Below, piece by piece: positions 26,343 to 33,754 of a stretch of 64,000 nucleotides of DNA. The notes beneath the pieces are model-generated. The model saw nothing but the letters and a program-made list of their open reading frames with translations. It had not been told where the DNA came from and made no database searches. Source of the DNA: Streptomyces sp. NBC_01298 (GTDB taxonomy: Bacteria; Actinomycetota; Actinomycetes; Streptomycetales; Streptomycetaceae). Within the stretch, counting starts at the first letter, position 1, and each line of letters opens with the position of its first letter. Made by a program: the position numbers and the translations under genes. The stretch lies in assembly GCF_035978755.1 (NCBI RefSeq), contig NZ_CP108414.1, positions 5,084,001 through 5,148,000 on the forward strand. Reading direction: 5' to 3'.

Positions 26343-27360
26343 ACCCGAGGTCCTTCATCCCGGCCGCCAGCAGCCCCAGGGCGTGCACGGAGCGCACCGA
26401 GGGGTCGAGTTCGATGCCGGGCACTTCGAGGATCTTGGCTTCGCGGACCGCGGCGAGCTTGGAGACGACCGGGTGCCCGGTCATGGCGGCGCGCTTCTCG
26501 GCGGCGCTGTCGCCGGGACGGCCGCGCTCGGACAGGTCGCCGATCACGATGAAGTCGGGGTCGCGCTCGGCGACTTCCTCCCAGGAGACCTCCGGCCAGT
26601 CCTCGTCGACGTCGTCGAAGGCGTTCTTCGCGCCGACGATCCGGCTCATCTCGCTGGGCAGGCCGGTCTTCCCCGCCACGTAGGGCATGCCGTTGAAGAC
26701 GGAGTAGAGGTAGACCACGGTGGGCTGTCCGGCGCCGCCGGGCACCTTGGGGGAGTTCCGCGCGGCCTTGGCGACGGCCGCGCGCTGGTCGGCGGCGAGT
26801 TTCCCGGCCCGCTCCTCGGCGCCGAAGACCTTGCCGAGGTTCTCGTAGTCGGAGAAGAGCAGCTCGAAGGGGGTCCGGCCGGCCGGGTTCTGTCCGGGGC
26901 AGTCCACGGCGCTGACGAAGGTCGGGACCTTCAGGGCGGCGAGCTCCTCGCGGGTGCCCGCCCGGTCCTTGGTGAAGAGGTCCGCGGAGCCGCCGATGAC
27001 GAAGTCGGGGGTCGCGGCCCGCAGTTGCTCGCCGGTCGCGATCTTCGGGGCGATGACCGGGATCTTGGCGTACGCGGCCCCGTACGCGGCGGGGATCTTC
27101 GTCTTGAGGTTGGCGGTGCCCGCCATCGAGTCCTGGAGCCCGAGTTCGAGCAGGGTCTCGGTCGAGGTCTGGTCCAGGGCGACGGCCCGCTGCGGCGGCG
27201 CGGCGAAGGTCGCCTGGCGGCCGCAGCTCGTGACGGCGGTCGCGGTGGAGGGGGTGGAGGCGGTGGAAGGGGTCTTGGCGTCGTGGGCGGCGGGTGCGGA
27301 GCAGGCCGCGGTGGCGAGGGCGAGGGTCAGGGCGATGCCGAGGCGGGCGGGGTGGCGCAT
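26332..27360 (-). CDS. Siderophore-type substrate-binding lipoprotein (TroA/FepB fold)
   Basis: A 342-aa surface lipoprotein with signal peptide and lipobox ATAAC|S at about residue 20. The class III binding-protein layout is visible: PPQRAVALDQTSTETLLELG, then PDFVIGG, the long linker helix region, and DPDFIVIGDLSERG. It feeds the FecCD permease encoded after it with 11 bases of overlap. It is first in the six-gene operon. ATG 27360 directly precedes the signal peptide; the longer upstream reading crosses the divergent promoter and was rejected. Confidence 0.9.
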   Translation of the reverse strand: MRHPARLGIALTLALATAACSAPAAHDAKTPSTASTPSTATAVTSCGRQATFAAPPQRAVALDQTSTETLLELGLQDSMAGTANLKTKIPAAYGAAYAKIPVIAPKIATGEQLRAATPDFVIGGSADLFTKDRAGTREELAALKVPTFVSAVDCPGQNPAGRTPFELLFSDYENLGKVFGAEERAGKLAADQRAAVAKAARNSPKVPGGAGQPTVVYLYSVFNGMPYVAGKTGLPSEMSRIVGAKNAFDDVDEDWPEVSWEEVAERDPDFIVIGDLSERGRPGDSAAEKRAAMTGHPVVSKLAAVREAKILEVPGIELDPSVRSVHALGLLAAGMKDLGYVR

Positions 27361-27451
27361 GGGTTCTCCGGTCTGGGCGGGGCGGGGCGGGTGGAAGCGA
27401 ATGTGGGCGTTGTCGTGCACCGGGCAAGAGCGCTGCGTTCGAGGGGTACTG

Positions 27452-27472
27452 TAATGGTATTCATTTTCATTA
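27452..27472. promoter_or_regulatory. Zur/Fur-like operator between the transport operon and exporter
   Basis: TAATGGTATTCATTTTCATTA, an A+T-rich imperfect palindrome in a region otherwise about three-quarters G+C. On the minus strand it reads TGAAAATGA, the half-site of Streptomyces Zur boxes (TGAAAATGATTTTCA type); the other half is degenerate. It sits in the shared divergent promoter and could control both directions in response to zinc or iron. Confidence 0.6.
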
Positions 27473-27529
27473 AGAACCCCGGGGGGTGGTTCGCCGGGCC
27501 CCCTCCCCTCCCCAAGGAGCAGTCGCACC

Positions 27530-28789
27530 ATGGCAACCACACCCGCGCCACCGGCGCCCAAGTCCGTTGACCCGCGCCCACGTTCGGTCCTGCTTGACGT
27601 GTCGTTCCTGCGCCTGTGGGCGGGTACCACCGCCTCCGGACTCGCGACCTGGGCCCTGCCCTTCGTCCTCGGGCTCGCCGTCCTCCACCGCGACCTGAGC
27701 GCCGCCGGCCTCGGTCTGGTCCTCGCCGCGCGCACGGTCGGCTTCCTCGCCGCCGTCACCGTCGGCGGCGTCCTGGCCGACCGGCACTCCCGCCGCGCGG
27801 TCGTCCTGTGGTCGGCCCTGGCGGCGGCGGCCGCAGCACCCCTCCTCGCGGCCGGACTGGGCCGCTCGCTCCTGCTGATGACGGCCGCCGCAGCCCTCGC
27901 CGGGGCCGGACAGGGCGCCTGCCGCCCGGCCTTCCAGGCGCTCACCGCCGAGACCGTCGACCCCGGGCGCCGTCAGCAGGCCAACGCCGCCATGACCATG
28001 GCCGTGCGCGGATCCACCCTCGCCGGACCCGCCCTGACCGCGCTGCTCGCGGGCTTCCTCGACGTCTCGACCCTGCTGCTCGGCATCGGCCTGCTGTGGC
28101 TGGTCGCCGCGCTGGTCCCGGGCAAGGGCCGGGGCGTCGCCGCCCGTGCCGTCACCGCGCCGCGCGCGAGCTTCCGCACCGAGTTCCTGGAGGGCGTACG
28201 GGAGGCCCGCCGCCACCCCTGGTTCCTCGCCGGACTGGCCGCCCTCGTCGCGGTCATCGCCCTCGGCTACTCCGCCACCAGCGTCGCCCTGCCCCTGATC
28301 AGCCGGGACCGCTACGCCGGCGCATGGGTGCTCGCCGCGGCCATGACGGCCTACATAGTGGGCGCGCTCGGCGGAGCCCTGGTCATCGCCCGCTGGCGGC
28401 CGCGCTCACAGGGCTGGGCCGCCTTCGCGGGACTGGCGGCGTACGGCTGCGCCCCGCTGAGCCTGACGCTGCCCGTGCATCCGGGGGTGGTCGTGGCCGC
28501 CTACGCCGTCGCCGGGACCGGGATCGAACTCTTCAACGTGCCCTGGTTCACCGCCACCCAGCGCGAAGTCGCCCCGGAGCGGCTGGCCCGCGTCTCCTCG
28601 CTGGACTTCCTCGTCTCCTACGGTCTGGCCCCGGTCGGCCTCGCCCTGATCGCCCCGGCCATCGACGCCTTCGGCGTCACACCCGTCCTCGGCGCCTGCG
28701 CGGCCGCCTGCTTCCTCGTGCCGGCGGCTGCGGCCCTGGTCCCGACGGCCCGCCACTTCGCGCGGAGCGCCCCGGCGCCGGTGGCCTGA
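27530..28789 (+). CDS. MFS exporter, EntS-like (MFS_3)
   Basis: A 419-aa major-facilitator protein with 12 predicted membrane segments. The family opening is SFLRLWAGTTASGLATWALP, followed by GGVLADRHSRRAVVLWS (motif A) and GAGQGACRPAFQALTAETV. The enterobactin-exporter group to which this pattern belongs usually secretes siderophores. It is divergent from the metal-chelate import operon, sharing the promoter with the Zur/Fur-like box, so it probably exports the product of the kinase/PLP/DUF364 enzymes. AAGGAG precedes the ATG. Confidence 0.87.
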   Translation: MATTPAPPAPKSVDPRPRSVLLDVSFLRLWAGTTASGLATWALPFVLGLAVLHRDLSAAGLGLVLAARTVGFLAAVTVGGVLADRHSRRAVVLWSALAAAAAAPLLAAGLGRSLLLMTAAAALAGAGQGACRPAFQALTAETVDPGRRQQANAAMTMAVRGSTLAGPALTALLAGFLDVSTLLLGIGLLWLVAALVPGKGRGVAARAVTAPRASFRTEFLEGVREARRHPWFLAGLAALVAVIALGYSATSVALPLISRDRYAGAWVLAAAMTAYIVGALGGALVIARWRPRSQGWAAFAGLAAYGCAPLSLTLPVHPGVVVAAYAVAGTGIELFNVPWFTATQREVAPERLARVSSLDFLVSYGLAPVGLALIAPAIDAFGVTPVLGACAAACFLVPAAAALVPTARHFARSAPAPVA

Positions 28790-28890
28790 GCCGCGTTGGG
28801 CCGTGGCGGTGGCCGTCCCCGGCCGTCCGGGGGAACGGCCGGAACGGCCGCGTCGCGGTCCGCCCCTTCCGCAGCCCGGCGTGGGCATCG

Positions 28891-28925
28891 TCGTCTCGTC
28901 GTCGTTGACGACGACGACGAGACGA
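28891..28925. terminator. Perfect hairpin between MFS exporter and GYD protein
   Basis: A perfect 15-bp inverted repeat of CGT/ACG triplets (28891-28905 with 28911-28925, 5-nt loop), 100 bases after the exporter stop and 16 before the next ATG. It may terminate the exporter transcript or restrict translation of the next gene. Confidence 0.6.
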
Positions 28926-28940
28926 AAGAAGGTGGACGCG

Positions 28941-29279
28941 ATGCCGCTGTATCTGTCGAGGTTCAGCTACACGCCGGAGACCTGGGCGAGGCTGACGGCC
29001 CATCCCGAGGACCGCTCACAGGCCGCCAAGTCGTACATCGAGTCCGTCGGCGGGAAACTGCACGGCTTCTGGTACGCCTTCGGCACGCACGACGGCTACA
29101 ACCTCTGGGAGGCCCCGGACGACGTGTCGATGGCCGCGGTCGCGCTGGCGATCAGCGGGGGCGGCGCGCTCAGCTCGTTCGAGACGACGGTCCTCCTGAG
29201 CATCGACGACACCCTGGACGCCCTCCGCAAGGCCAAGCGGATCCGCTACCGGCCTCCGGGCACCTCCGACACGCCATGA
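28941..29279 (+). CDS. GYD-domain protein
   Basis: A 112-aa small soluble protein of the GYD family (DUF3303-like dimeric alpha/beta barrel). The family pattern is visible in YLSRFSYTPETWARL, KSYIESVGGKLHGFWYAFGTHDGYNLWEAP and the final IDDTLDALRKA. Function is unknown in the family. ATG 28941 follows AAGGTGG. It converges with the PIN toxin gene. Confidence 0.85.
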   Translation: MPLYLSRFSYTPETWARLTAHPEDRSQAAKSYIESVGGKLHGFWYAFGTHDGYNLWEAPDDVSMAAVALAISGGGALSSFETTVLLSIDDTLDALRKAKRIRYRPPGTSDTP

Positions 29280-29298
29280 CCTCGGCGGTCGGCGCTCT

Positions 29299-29712
29299 CT
29301 AGACCTTCACGGCCGCGAGTCGCGCGCCGCAGAGCGCGGTGAGGTCCTCGGGGTCGGAGGTGAGGACGGTGACCGGGCCCGGCGCCGCGAGCGCGGTGGC
29401 GGCCAGCATCGCGTCGATGGCGTACTTGTGTCCGTGCAGGCCGGCCTCGCGGAGCAGGGCCTTGGCGGCGTGGGCGATCTCCTCGGTGACGGGCTCGACC
29501 ACCACCCTGGACAGCGCCCACGTGAGGGCCGGCATGTTGATCTTCGGGTGGACCACCTCCACGAGGGTGGCCGTGCTGGTGATGACCCGCATGTCGTCCG
29601 CGAGGGCGAGGGCGAGCCAGCGGGTGATGGTGCGATCCCGCAGCACGGCCTTTGCGAGTCCCTCGCTGTCCAGCACGAGGGTGCCTCCGGGCTTGGTCGG
29701 CTTCGGCGTCAT
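29299..29712 (-). CDS. PIN-domain toxin of a second toxin-antitoxin pair
   Basis: A 137-aa PIN-domain protein with the acidic residues Asp15 (LVLDSEGLAK), Glu52 (TATLVEVVHP), Asp100 (YAIDAMLAATAL) and Asp120 (LTSDPEDL), consistent with an active metal-dependent RNase. Its ATG overlaps the antitoxin stop (ATGA). It is distinct in sequence from the VapC at 12.9 kb. Confidence 0.87.
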   Translation of the reverse strand: MTPKPTKPGGTLVLDSEGLAKAVLRDRTITRWLALALADDMRVITSTATLVEVVHPKINMPALTWALSRVVVEPVTEEIAHAAKALLREAGLHGHKYAIDAMLAATALAAPGPVTVLTSDPEDLTALCGARLAAVKV

Positions 29713-29981
29713 ACGACGTCCTTCTGCTCGGTGTCGCTGTCGGAATGCCCTCCGTGGGCGCGGCGGAATTCCTCGCGGGTCGCGTCGATCTCCTCCGCGG
29801 TGATCGGTCCGTGCTCCGCCTCCGCCACGGCGACGAGCTCGGCCAGGTTGTCCCGTTCGATCTGGCGGGCCACGGCGGCGGTGACGTAGGCGGAGAGGCC
29901 GGAGGGGCCGCTTCGGGCGCGAGCGGCCTCGGCGATGTCGCGGGGCATCGAGATGGAGTACTTCTGGGTGGCATCGCTCAT
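29709..29981 (-). CDS. Ribbon-helix-helix antitoxin partner
   Basis: A 90-aa antitoxin. KYSISMPRDIAEAARARSG...LSAYVTAAVARQIERD is a CopG-type DNA-binding N-terminus with a long acidic C-terminal tail (HGPITAEEIDATREEFRRA) that would wrap the toxin. ATG 29981 is chosen, as upstream codons give no homologous sequence. Coupled to the PIN gene by a 4-base overlap. Confidence 0.82.
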   Translation of the reverse strand: MSDATQKYSISMPRDIAEAARARSGPSGLSAYVTAAVARQIERDNLAELVAVAEAEHGPITAEEIDATREEFRRAHGGHSDSDTEQKDVV

Positions 29982-30119
29982 GCCACCCATGCTACTTCCG
30001 ATGCTACCGCCGCGTTCGGCGTGTGGGGCGTAGACGTACATGTGCATAGGCTCTCGGCATATGCGCGGCTGCGGAGGCTTTTGCGTGCCGGTTCGCACGA
30101 TGGGGTGATGGCTCGTGCG

Positions 30120-30701
30120 TCAGTCCGTGCTGATGCGGGCGTGGAGGTGTTCGTCGTGCCAGCCGTCCGTGTGGAGGAGGGCGCCGCGCATGGTGCCCTC
30201 CAGGGGGTAGCCGGACTTCAGGGCGACGCGGCAGGAGGCCGGGTTGGCCGTGGAGTGGGTGATGCGCAGGCGGTGCAGGCCGAGTTCCCCGAAGGCCCAG
30301 GGGGTCAAGGCGGACAGGCCTTCGGTGGTGGCTCCGGCGCCGCGGCCGGCCGGGAGGAGCCAGTACATGAACTCCCCGCTGCCGCCGGTCAGATCGAGGT
30401 CGGCCAGGCCGATCACGCCGACCGCGCAGCCGCCGTCCGCGGGGGCGAGGGCCCAGACCGCCGTGCGTTCGGCGTGCCAGCGCTCGCGCCAGCGGGCGAT
30501 GCGGGTGACGGCCTGCTCCTTGGTGAGGGGGTCCGGGCGGTTCCAGTGGCGGATGTCCGGATCGGCGTACGCGGCCACGAGCGCGGGGGCGTCGTAGGGC
30601 TCGCAGGGGCGCAGGCGCAGTCCGCAGGGGAGGTCGTACGAGGGCTGGGCGAGGGCGGCCATGCGGCCGGCCGGGACCACGGGCGGTATCGAATCGGTCA
30701 T
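30120..30701 (-). CDS. GNAT-family N-acetyltransferase
   Basis: A 193-aa acetyltransferase of the RimJ/RimL type. The acetyl-CoA site region AGRGAGATTEGLSALTPWAFGELG is followed by the typical HRLRITHSTANPASCRVALKSGYPLEGTMRGAL. Such enzymes acetylate protein N-termini or small amines; the substrate is unknown. The ATG at 30701 is preferred. The sequence upstream is a repeat tract (30751-30820). Confidence 0.88.
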   Translation of the reverse strand: MTDSIPPVVPAGRMAALAQPSYDLPCGLRLRPCEPYDAPALVAAYADPDIRHWNRPDPLTKEQAVTRIARWRERWHAERTAVWALAPADGGCAVGVIGLADLDLTGGSGEFMYWLLPAGRGAGATTEGLSALTPWAFGELGLHRLRITHSTANPASCRVALKSGYPLEGTMRGALLHTDGWHDEHLHARISTD

Positions 30702-30750
30702 CGGATCATTGTCGGCCCCTCGTCCGGCCCCGGTGGTCCCGGGTCCGGCC

Positions 30751-30820
30751 GTGGTGGGCCGTGGTGGGGCGTGGTGGGGCGTGGTGGGTGGTGACGGGCC
30801 GTGGTGGGCCGGGGTGGGGC
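30751..30820. repeat. GTGGTGGG tandem-repeat tract
   Basis: About seven degenerate copies of GTGGTGGGNC in the gap between the GNAT and the lipase. The purine-rich strand could form G-quadruplex-type structure. It is upstream of the GNAT gene on the minus strand. Confidence 0.75.
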
Positions 30821-30936
30821 CATTGGGGGTCGGTCGCCCCGGTGGTCGTAACAACCGGCGGACACTTCGTCACGGTAAGCGACATTTCATCCCATTCTTC
30901 CTAGTCTCACGTCCCGGTACCGAGTGACCGAACGAA

Positions 30937-32286
30937 ATGGACGATGAGATGAGACGACGGCTTTCCGCGATCGCCGCGGCCGGTGTGGCCGCGATCCTCG
31001 CGCTGGGCGGCGGGGCGACCGCGACCGCGAACGCGACCGGATCCGGAACCGGGGTCACGAACCCGGACGGCGGCAAGGGCGGCAAGGGGCTGTGCGCGCC
31101 GGGGGTTCCGATCGGGCCGGAGGGCGAGAAGTTCTACGATCCGCCGTCGCCGCTGCCCGAGGGGGACCACGGTGACCTGATCTGGGCCCGTCGCGTCGAC
31201 GCCCCCGACGGTGCGCGCGCCTGCCGGATCCTGTACCTCTCGACCCTGCAGACCGGTACCCGCGTCGCCGTCTCGGGCATCGTGGCCTGGCCCGACGCCC
31301 CCGCGCCGCGCAGCGGCCGCAACGTGGTGGCCTGGGCGCACGGGACCGTGGGCGGGCCGCGCCAGTGCGCGCCCTCCGCGGTGCCGAACCCGGCGACGGA
31401 CCTCATCGGCTACTACACCTACGACAGCCCGTGGGGCATCGACGTCGGCGTGCCGGCGCTGACGCAGTTCCTCGACTCGGGCGACGTCGTGGTCGGTACC
31501 GACTACCAGGGTCTGGGCACGCCGGGCGTCCACCAGTACACGGTGGCCGTCACGGAGACGAACAACGTCCTGGACTCGGTCCGCGCGGCCCGCCAGATCG
31601 CCGACGCCCGCGCGAACCGCAAGGCGGCCGTCCTGGGCTGGTCGCAGGGTGGCGGCGCGGCGGCGTTCATCGCCCAGAACTACAAGGCGTACACCCCGGA
31701 GACCAACCTGGTCGGCATCGCGGCGCTGGCGCCCGCCGCCAACCTGGGGCCGGACTTCCGCGGCCTGGTGCCGCCCGGCCCGACGGACGCCACCTCGCCC
31801 TCCCACAACGCGGCGCTGCGCGTCAACGTCTACCGGGGCTTCCTCGCGGCCTACCCCACCCTGAAGGCCGAGGACGTGCTGAAGCCGGCCGGGCTGGAGG
31901 CGCTGCGCGGTGACGGGGTGATGTGCATCGAGCACCTCGCCGACGTGATCCAGAACAACGTGGGCAACGTGGGCCAGCTGGACACCCTGTTCCAGCCGCT
32001 GACCGTGGTGCCGGAGGTCTGGCACCAGCGCTTCCGCGAGAACACCCCGGGCTACGTGACCTCGGTGGCGCCGATCCTGGTGATGCAGGGAACGGCGGAC
32101 ACGGTCATCAACCCGTACTCCACCGATGAGTACGTGCGGCGGGCCTGCGGCTTCGGCAAGCCGGTCGAGTACACGAAGTACCAGGGGGCGACGCACCAGA
32201 CGATCCCCAACGTCGCGGAGCCGGAGTACCTGGGCTGGATCGCGAACCGCTTCGCGGGCAAGCCGGCGCCGTCCAACTGCGCCTGA
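30937..32286 (+). CDS. Secreted lipase (LIP-family alpha/beta hydrolase)
   Basis: A 449-aa secreted hydrolase. A signal peptide (RRRLSAIAAAGVAAILALGG) is followed by the secretory-lipase layout: VVAWAHGTVGG (oxyanion His-Gly), DVVVGTDYQGLG, the nucleophile elbow GWSQGGGAAAF, ILVMQGTADTVI (acid Asp) and YQGATHQTI (His). ATG 30937 is given; ATG 30949 is an equally good start of the signal peptide. A strong shared terminator follows. The upstream region is unusually A/T-rich for the window and may hold the promoter. Confidence 0.87.
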   Translation: MDDEMRRRLSAIAAAGVAAILALGGGATATANATGSGTGVTNPDGGKGGKGLCAPGVPIGPEGEKFYDPPSPLPEGDHGDLIWARRVDAPDGARACRILYLSTLQTGTRVAVSGIVAWPDAPAPRSGRNVVAWAHGTVGGPRQCAPSAVPNPATDLIGYYTYDSPWGIDVGVPALTQFLDSGDVVVGTDYQGLGTPGVHQYTVAVTETNNVLDSVRAARQIADARANRKAAVLGWSQGGGAAAFIAQNYKAYTPETNLVGIAALAPAANLGPDFRGLVPPGPTDATSPSHNAALRVNVYRGFLAAYPTLKAEDVLKPAGLEALRGDGVMCIEHLADVIQNNVGNVGQLDTLFQPLTVVPEVWHQRFRENTPGYVTSVAPILVMQGTADTVINPYSTDEYVRRACGFGKPVEYTKYQGATHQTIPNVAEPEYLGWIANRFAGKPAPSNCA

Positions 32287-32310
32287 CGGACGGCGACACC
32301 CGAAGCAGTG

Positions 32311-32349
32311 AAGGCTCCCGGCCGGTGGACCACACCGGCCGGGAGCCTT
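32311..32349. terminator. Bidirectional terminator between lipase and the displaced murP tail
   Basis: A perfect 17-bp stem (32311-32327 with 32333-32349) with 5-nt loop and AAGG/CCTT ends. It would stop both the lipase transcript and, before the insertion, the convergent murP transcript. Confidence 0.9.
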
Positions 32350-32369
32350 CGTACGTGGGGGGCCGCCGG

Positions 32370-32492
32370 TCAGCGGCCCACGGGGACGGGAGCCGCGTCC
32401 GGTACGGGTGCGCCGGCTGCGGCCGGTGCGGCCTCGGGGGCCGGCTCCGCGTCCGGGGCGGCGTTGAACTCCTCCAGCATCTGGTGTGTTAA
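32370..32492 (-). pseudogene. Displaced 3' end of murP (original C-terminal codons)
   Basis: The minus strand reads an open frame ending ...QMLEEFNAAPDAEP...VPDAAPVPVGR and a stop at 32370. It lacks a start and ends abruptly where the mobile element begins. The segment (L)T-x-Q-M-L-E-E-F-N matches the position of FTRLLCTSLN at the present end of MurP, and both continue into Ala/Pro-rich tails. It lies on the same strand and beyond the element, where an insertion in murP would leave the original end. This is inferred, not proven; a comparison with an uninterrupted murP would settle it. Confidence 0.65.
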
Positions 32493-32526
32493 CTGCACCT
32501 TCTCCGGCTCGTTGGGCAGGGCGACG
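32493..32526 (+). repeat. Left end repeat of the mobile element
   Basis: CTGCAC at 32493-32498 and AGGGCGACG at 32518-32526 recur, inverted, at the other end with 17 instead of 19 bases between them. Confidence 0.65.
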
Positions 32527-32551
32527 TGTCCCCCGCTCAAGGAGAGCCCGC

Positions 32552-33754
32552 GTGAAACCGAACCTGCACCACGACCTGATCGAAGGCCGGGCCGATGTGC
32601 CTCGCCTCGGGTCGGTGGCCAAGCTGGAGACCCAGCACCCGCCGTACGCCGTCCTCACCGCGTCCGGTGAGGTGGTCGAGCCCGCCCTTTCGTACCTCCG
32701 GGACCTGGCGCTCAGCGACAACAGCCCGCTGACCGGCCGCAGCTATGCGCATGACCTTCTGCGCTGGTTCCGGCTGCTGTGGTTCCTCGATCTGCCGTGG
32801 GACAAGGCGTCCGAGGCGGAGGCTGCCGCCCTCGTGGGGTGGCTCCGTACGGCACCCAACCCGCAGCGCCGCCGGAGCAGTCCTGACTCGCCACGGCCAG
32901 GGTCGGTGAACATCCGCACGGGTAAGCGGTACCTCCAGGCCGGCTATGCGCCGAGCACGATCAACCACGCATTGACCGTGGTCAGCAGCTTCTACGCCTT
33001 CCACCGTCACTACGGACGTGGCCCGCTGACCAACCCCGTCCCGGAGTCGCTCGCACAACGAAGGGCGCTGGCGCACCGAAACTCCACCGAGCCGGCGCAG
33101 CCATTCCGGCGGGCACGGCTACGGCAGCGAGTGTCGAAGGGCGACCCAAGGGCGATTCCCGACGTTCTGTGGGACGAGTTCTTCGAAGCGATGACGCATG
33201 ATCGGGACAGGGCCGCTGTCCTGCTCTACGTCTCCAGCGGTGCCCGAGCCGAAGAGCTTCTGGGGGTCACCCCGGCCGATATCGACTGGTCACGGCAGGT
33301 CTTCCACGTGATCTCCAAAGGGACCAAGGAACGGGACCCCGTACCGGCCAGCCCGCAGGCCCTCATCGTGCTCGCGGCCTACCTCGACTCCATCGGCCTG
33401 CCCGCGGCTCACGAGCCCGTGCTGCGGACGCGGCGCGGCCCCGACAAGCCCCTGAGTTACTGGGCGATGCGCCGGGTCGTCCAGCGGGCCAACGCGAAGC
33501 TCGGTACGAACTGGACGCTGCACGATCTTCGCCACACGGCAGCCAGTCGTATGGCGAACGACCCGAACCTGACCCTGACCGAGGTCCGGGCGATCCTCCG
33601 GCATGCGGACTTGGCGACCACGGGCCGCTACCTCAATGCCCGCGTCGAGGACCTCTTCGATGCCCTGCAGGAGCACTACAACCGGCCCAAGGTCGTGCGC
33701 AGTATTGCGCCTGGCTACGACGAGGACGACTTCAAGGCGGTGTTCGGTGCCTAA
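32552..33754 (+). CDS. Tyrosine recombinase/integrase 1 (TnpA-like)
   Basis: A 400-aa site-specific recombinase with the full catalytic set: Arg232 (SSGARAEELLG), Lys256 (VISKGTKERDPVP), His324-x-x-Arg327 (LHDLRHTAASRM), His351 (RHADLATT) and nucleophile Tyr360 (GRYLNA). The N-terminal half has a SAM-like core-binding domain (RSYAHDLLRWFRLLWFL). GTG 32552 follows AAGGAGAG by seven bases; it begins 59 bases from the element end. The next recombinase overlaps it by eight bases. In Tn554-type systems such pairs act together. Confidence 0.93.
   Translation: MKPNLHHDLIEGRADVPRLGSVAKLETQHPPYAVLTASGEVVEPALSYLRDLALSDNSPLTGRSYAHDLLRWFRLLWFLDLPWDKASEAEAAALVGWLRTAPNPQRRRSSPDSPRPGSVNIRTGKRYLQAGYAPSTINHALTVVSSFYAFHRHYGRGPLTNPVPESLAQRRALAHRNSTEPAQPFRRARLRQRVSKGDPRAIPDVLWDEFFEAMTHDRDRAAVLLYVSSGARAEELLGVTPADIDWSRQVFHVISKGTKERDPVPASPQALIVLAAYLDSIGLPAAHEPVLRTRRGPDKPLSYWAMRRVVQRANAKLGTNWTLHDLRHTAASRMANDPNLTLTEVRAILRHADLATTGRYLNARVEDLFDALQEHYNRPKVVRSIAPGYDEDDFKAVFGA

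Noticed and set aside
30751..30820. Extra N-terminal extension of the GNAT through the repeat tract
   Set aside because: The longer reading is made of repeated PTP/HH-type residues from the repeat and matches no GNAT; ATG 30701 gives the family start.
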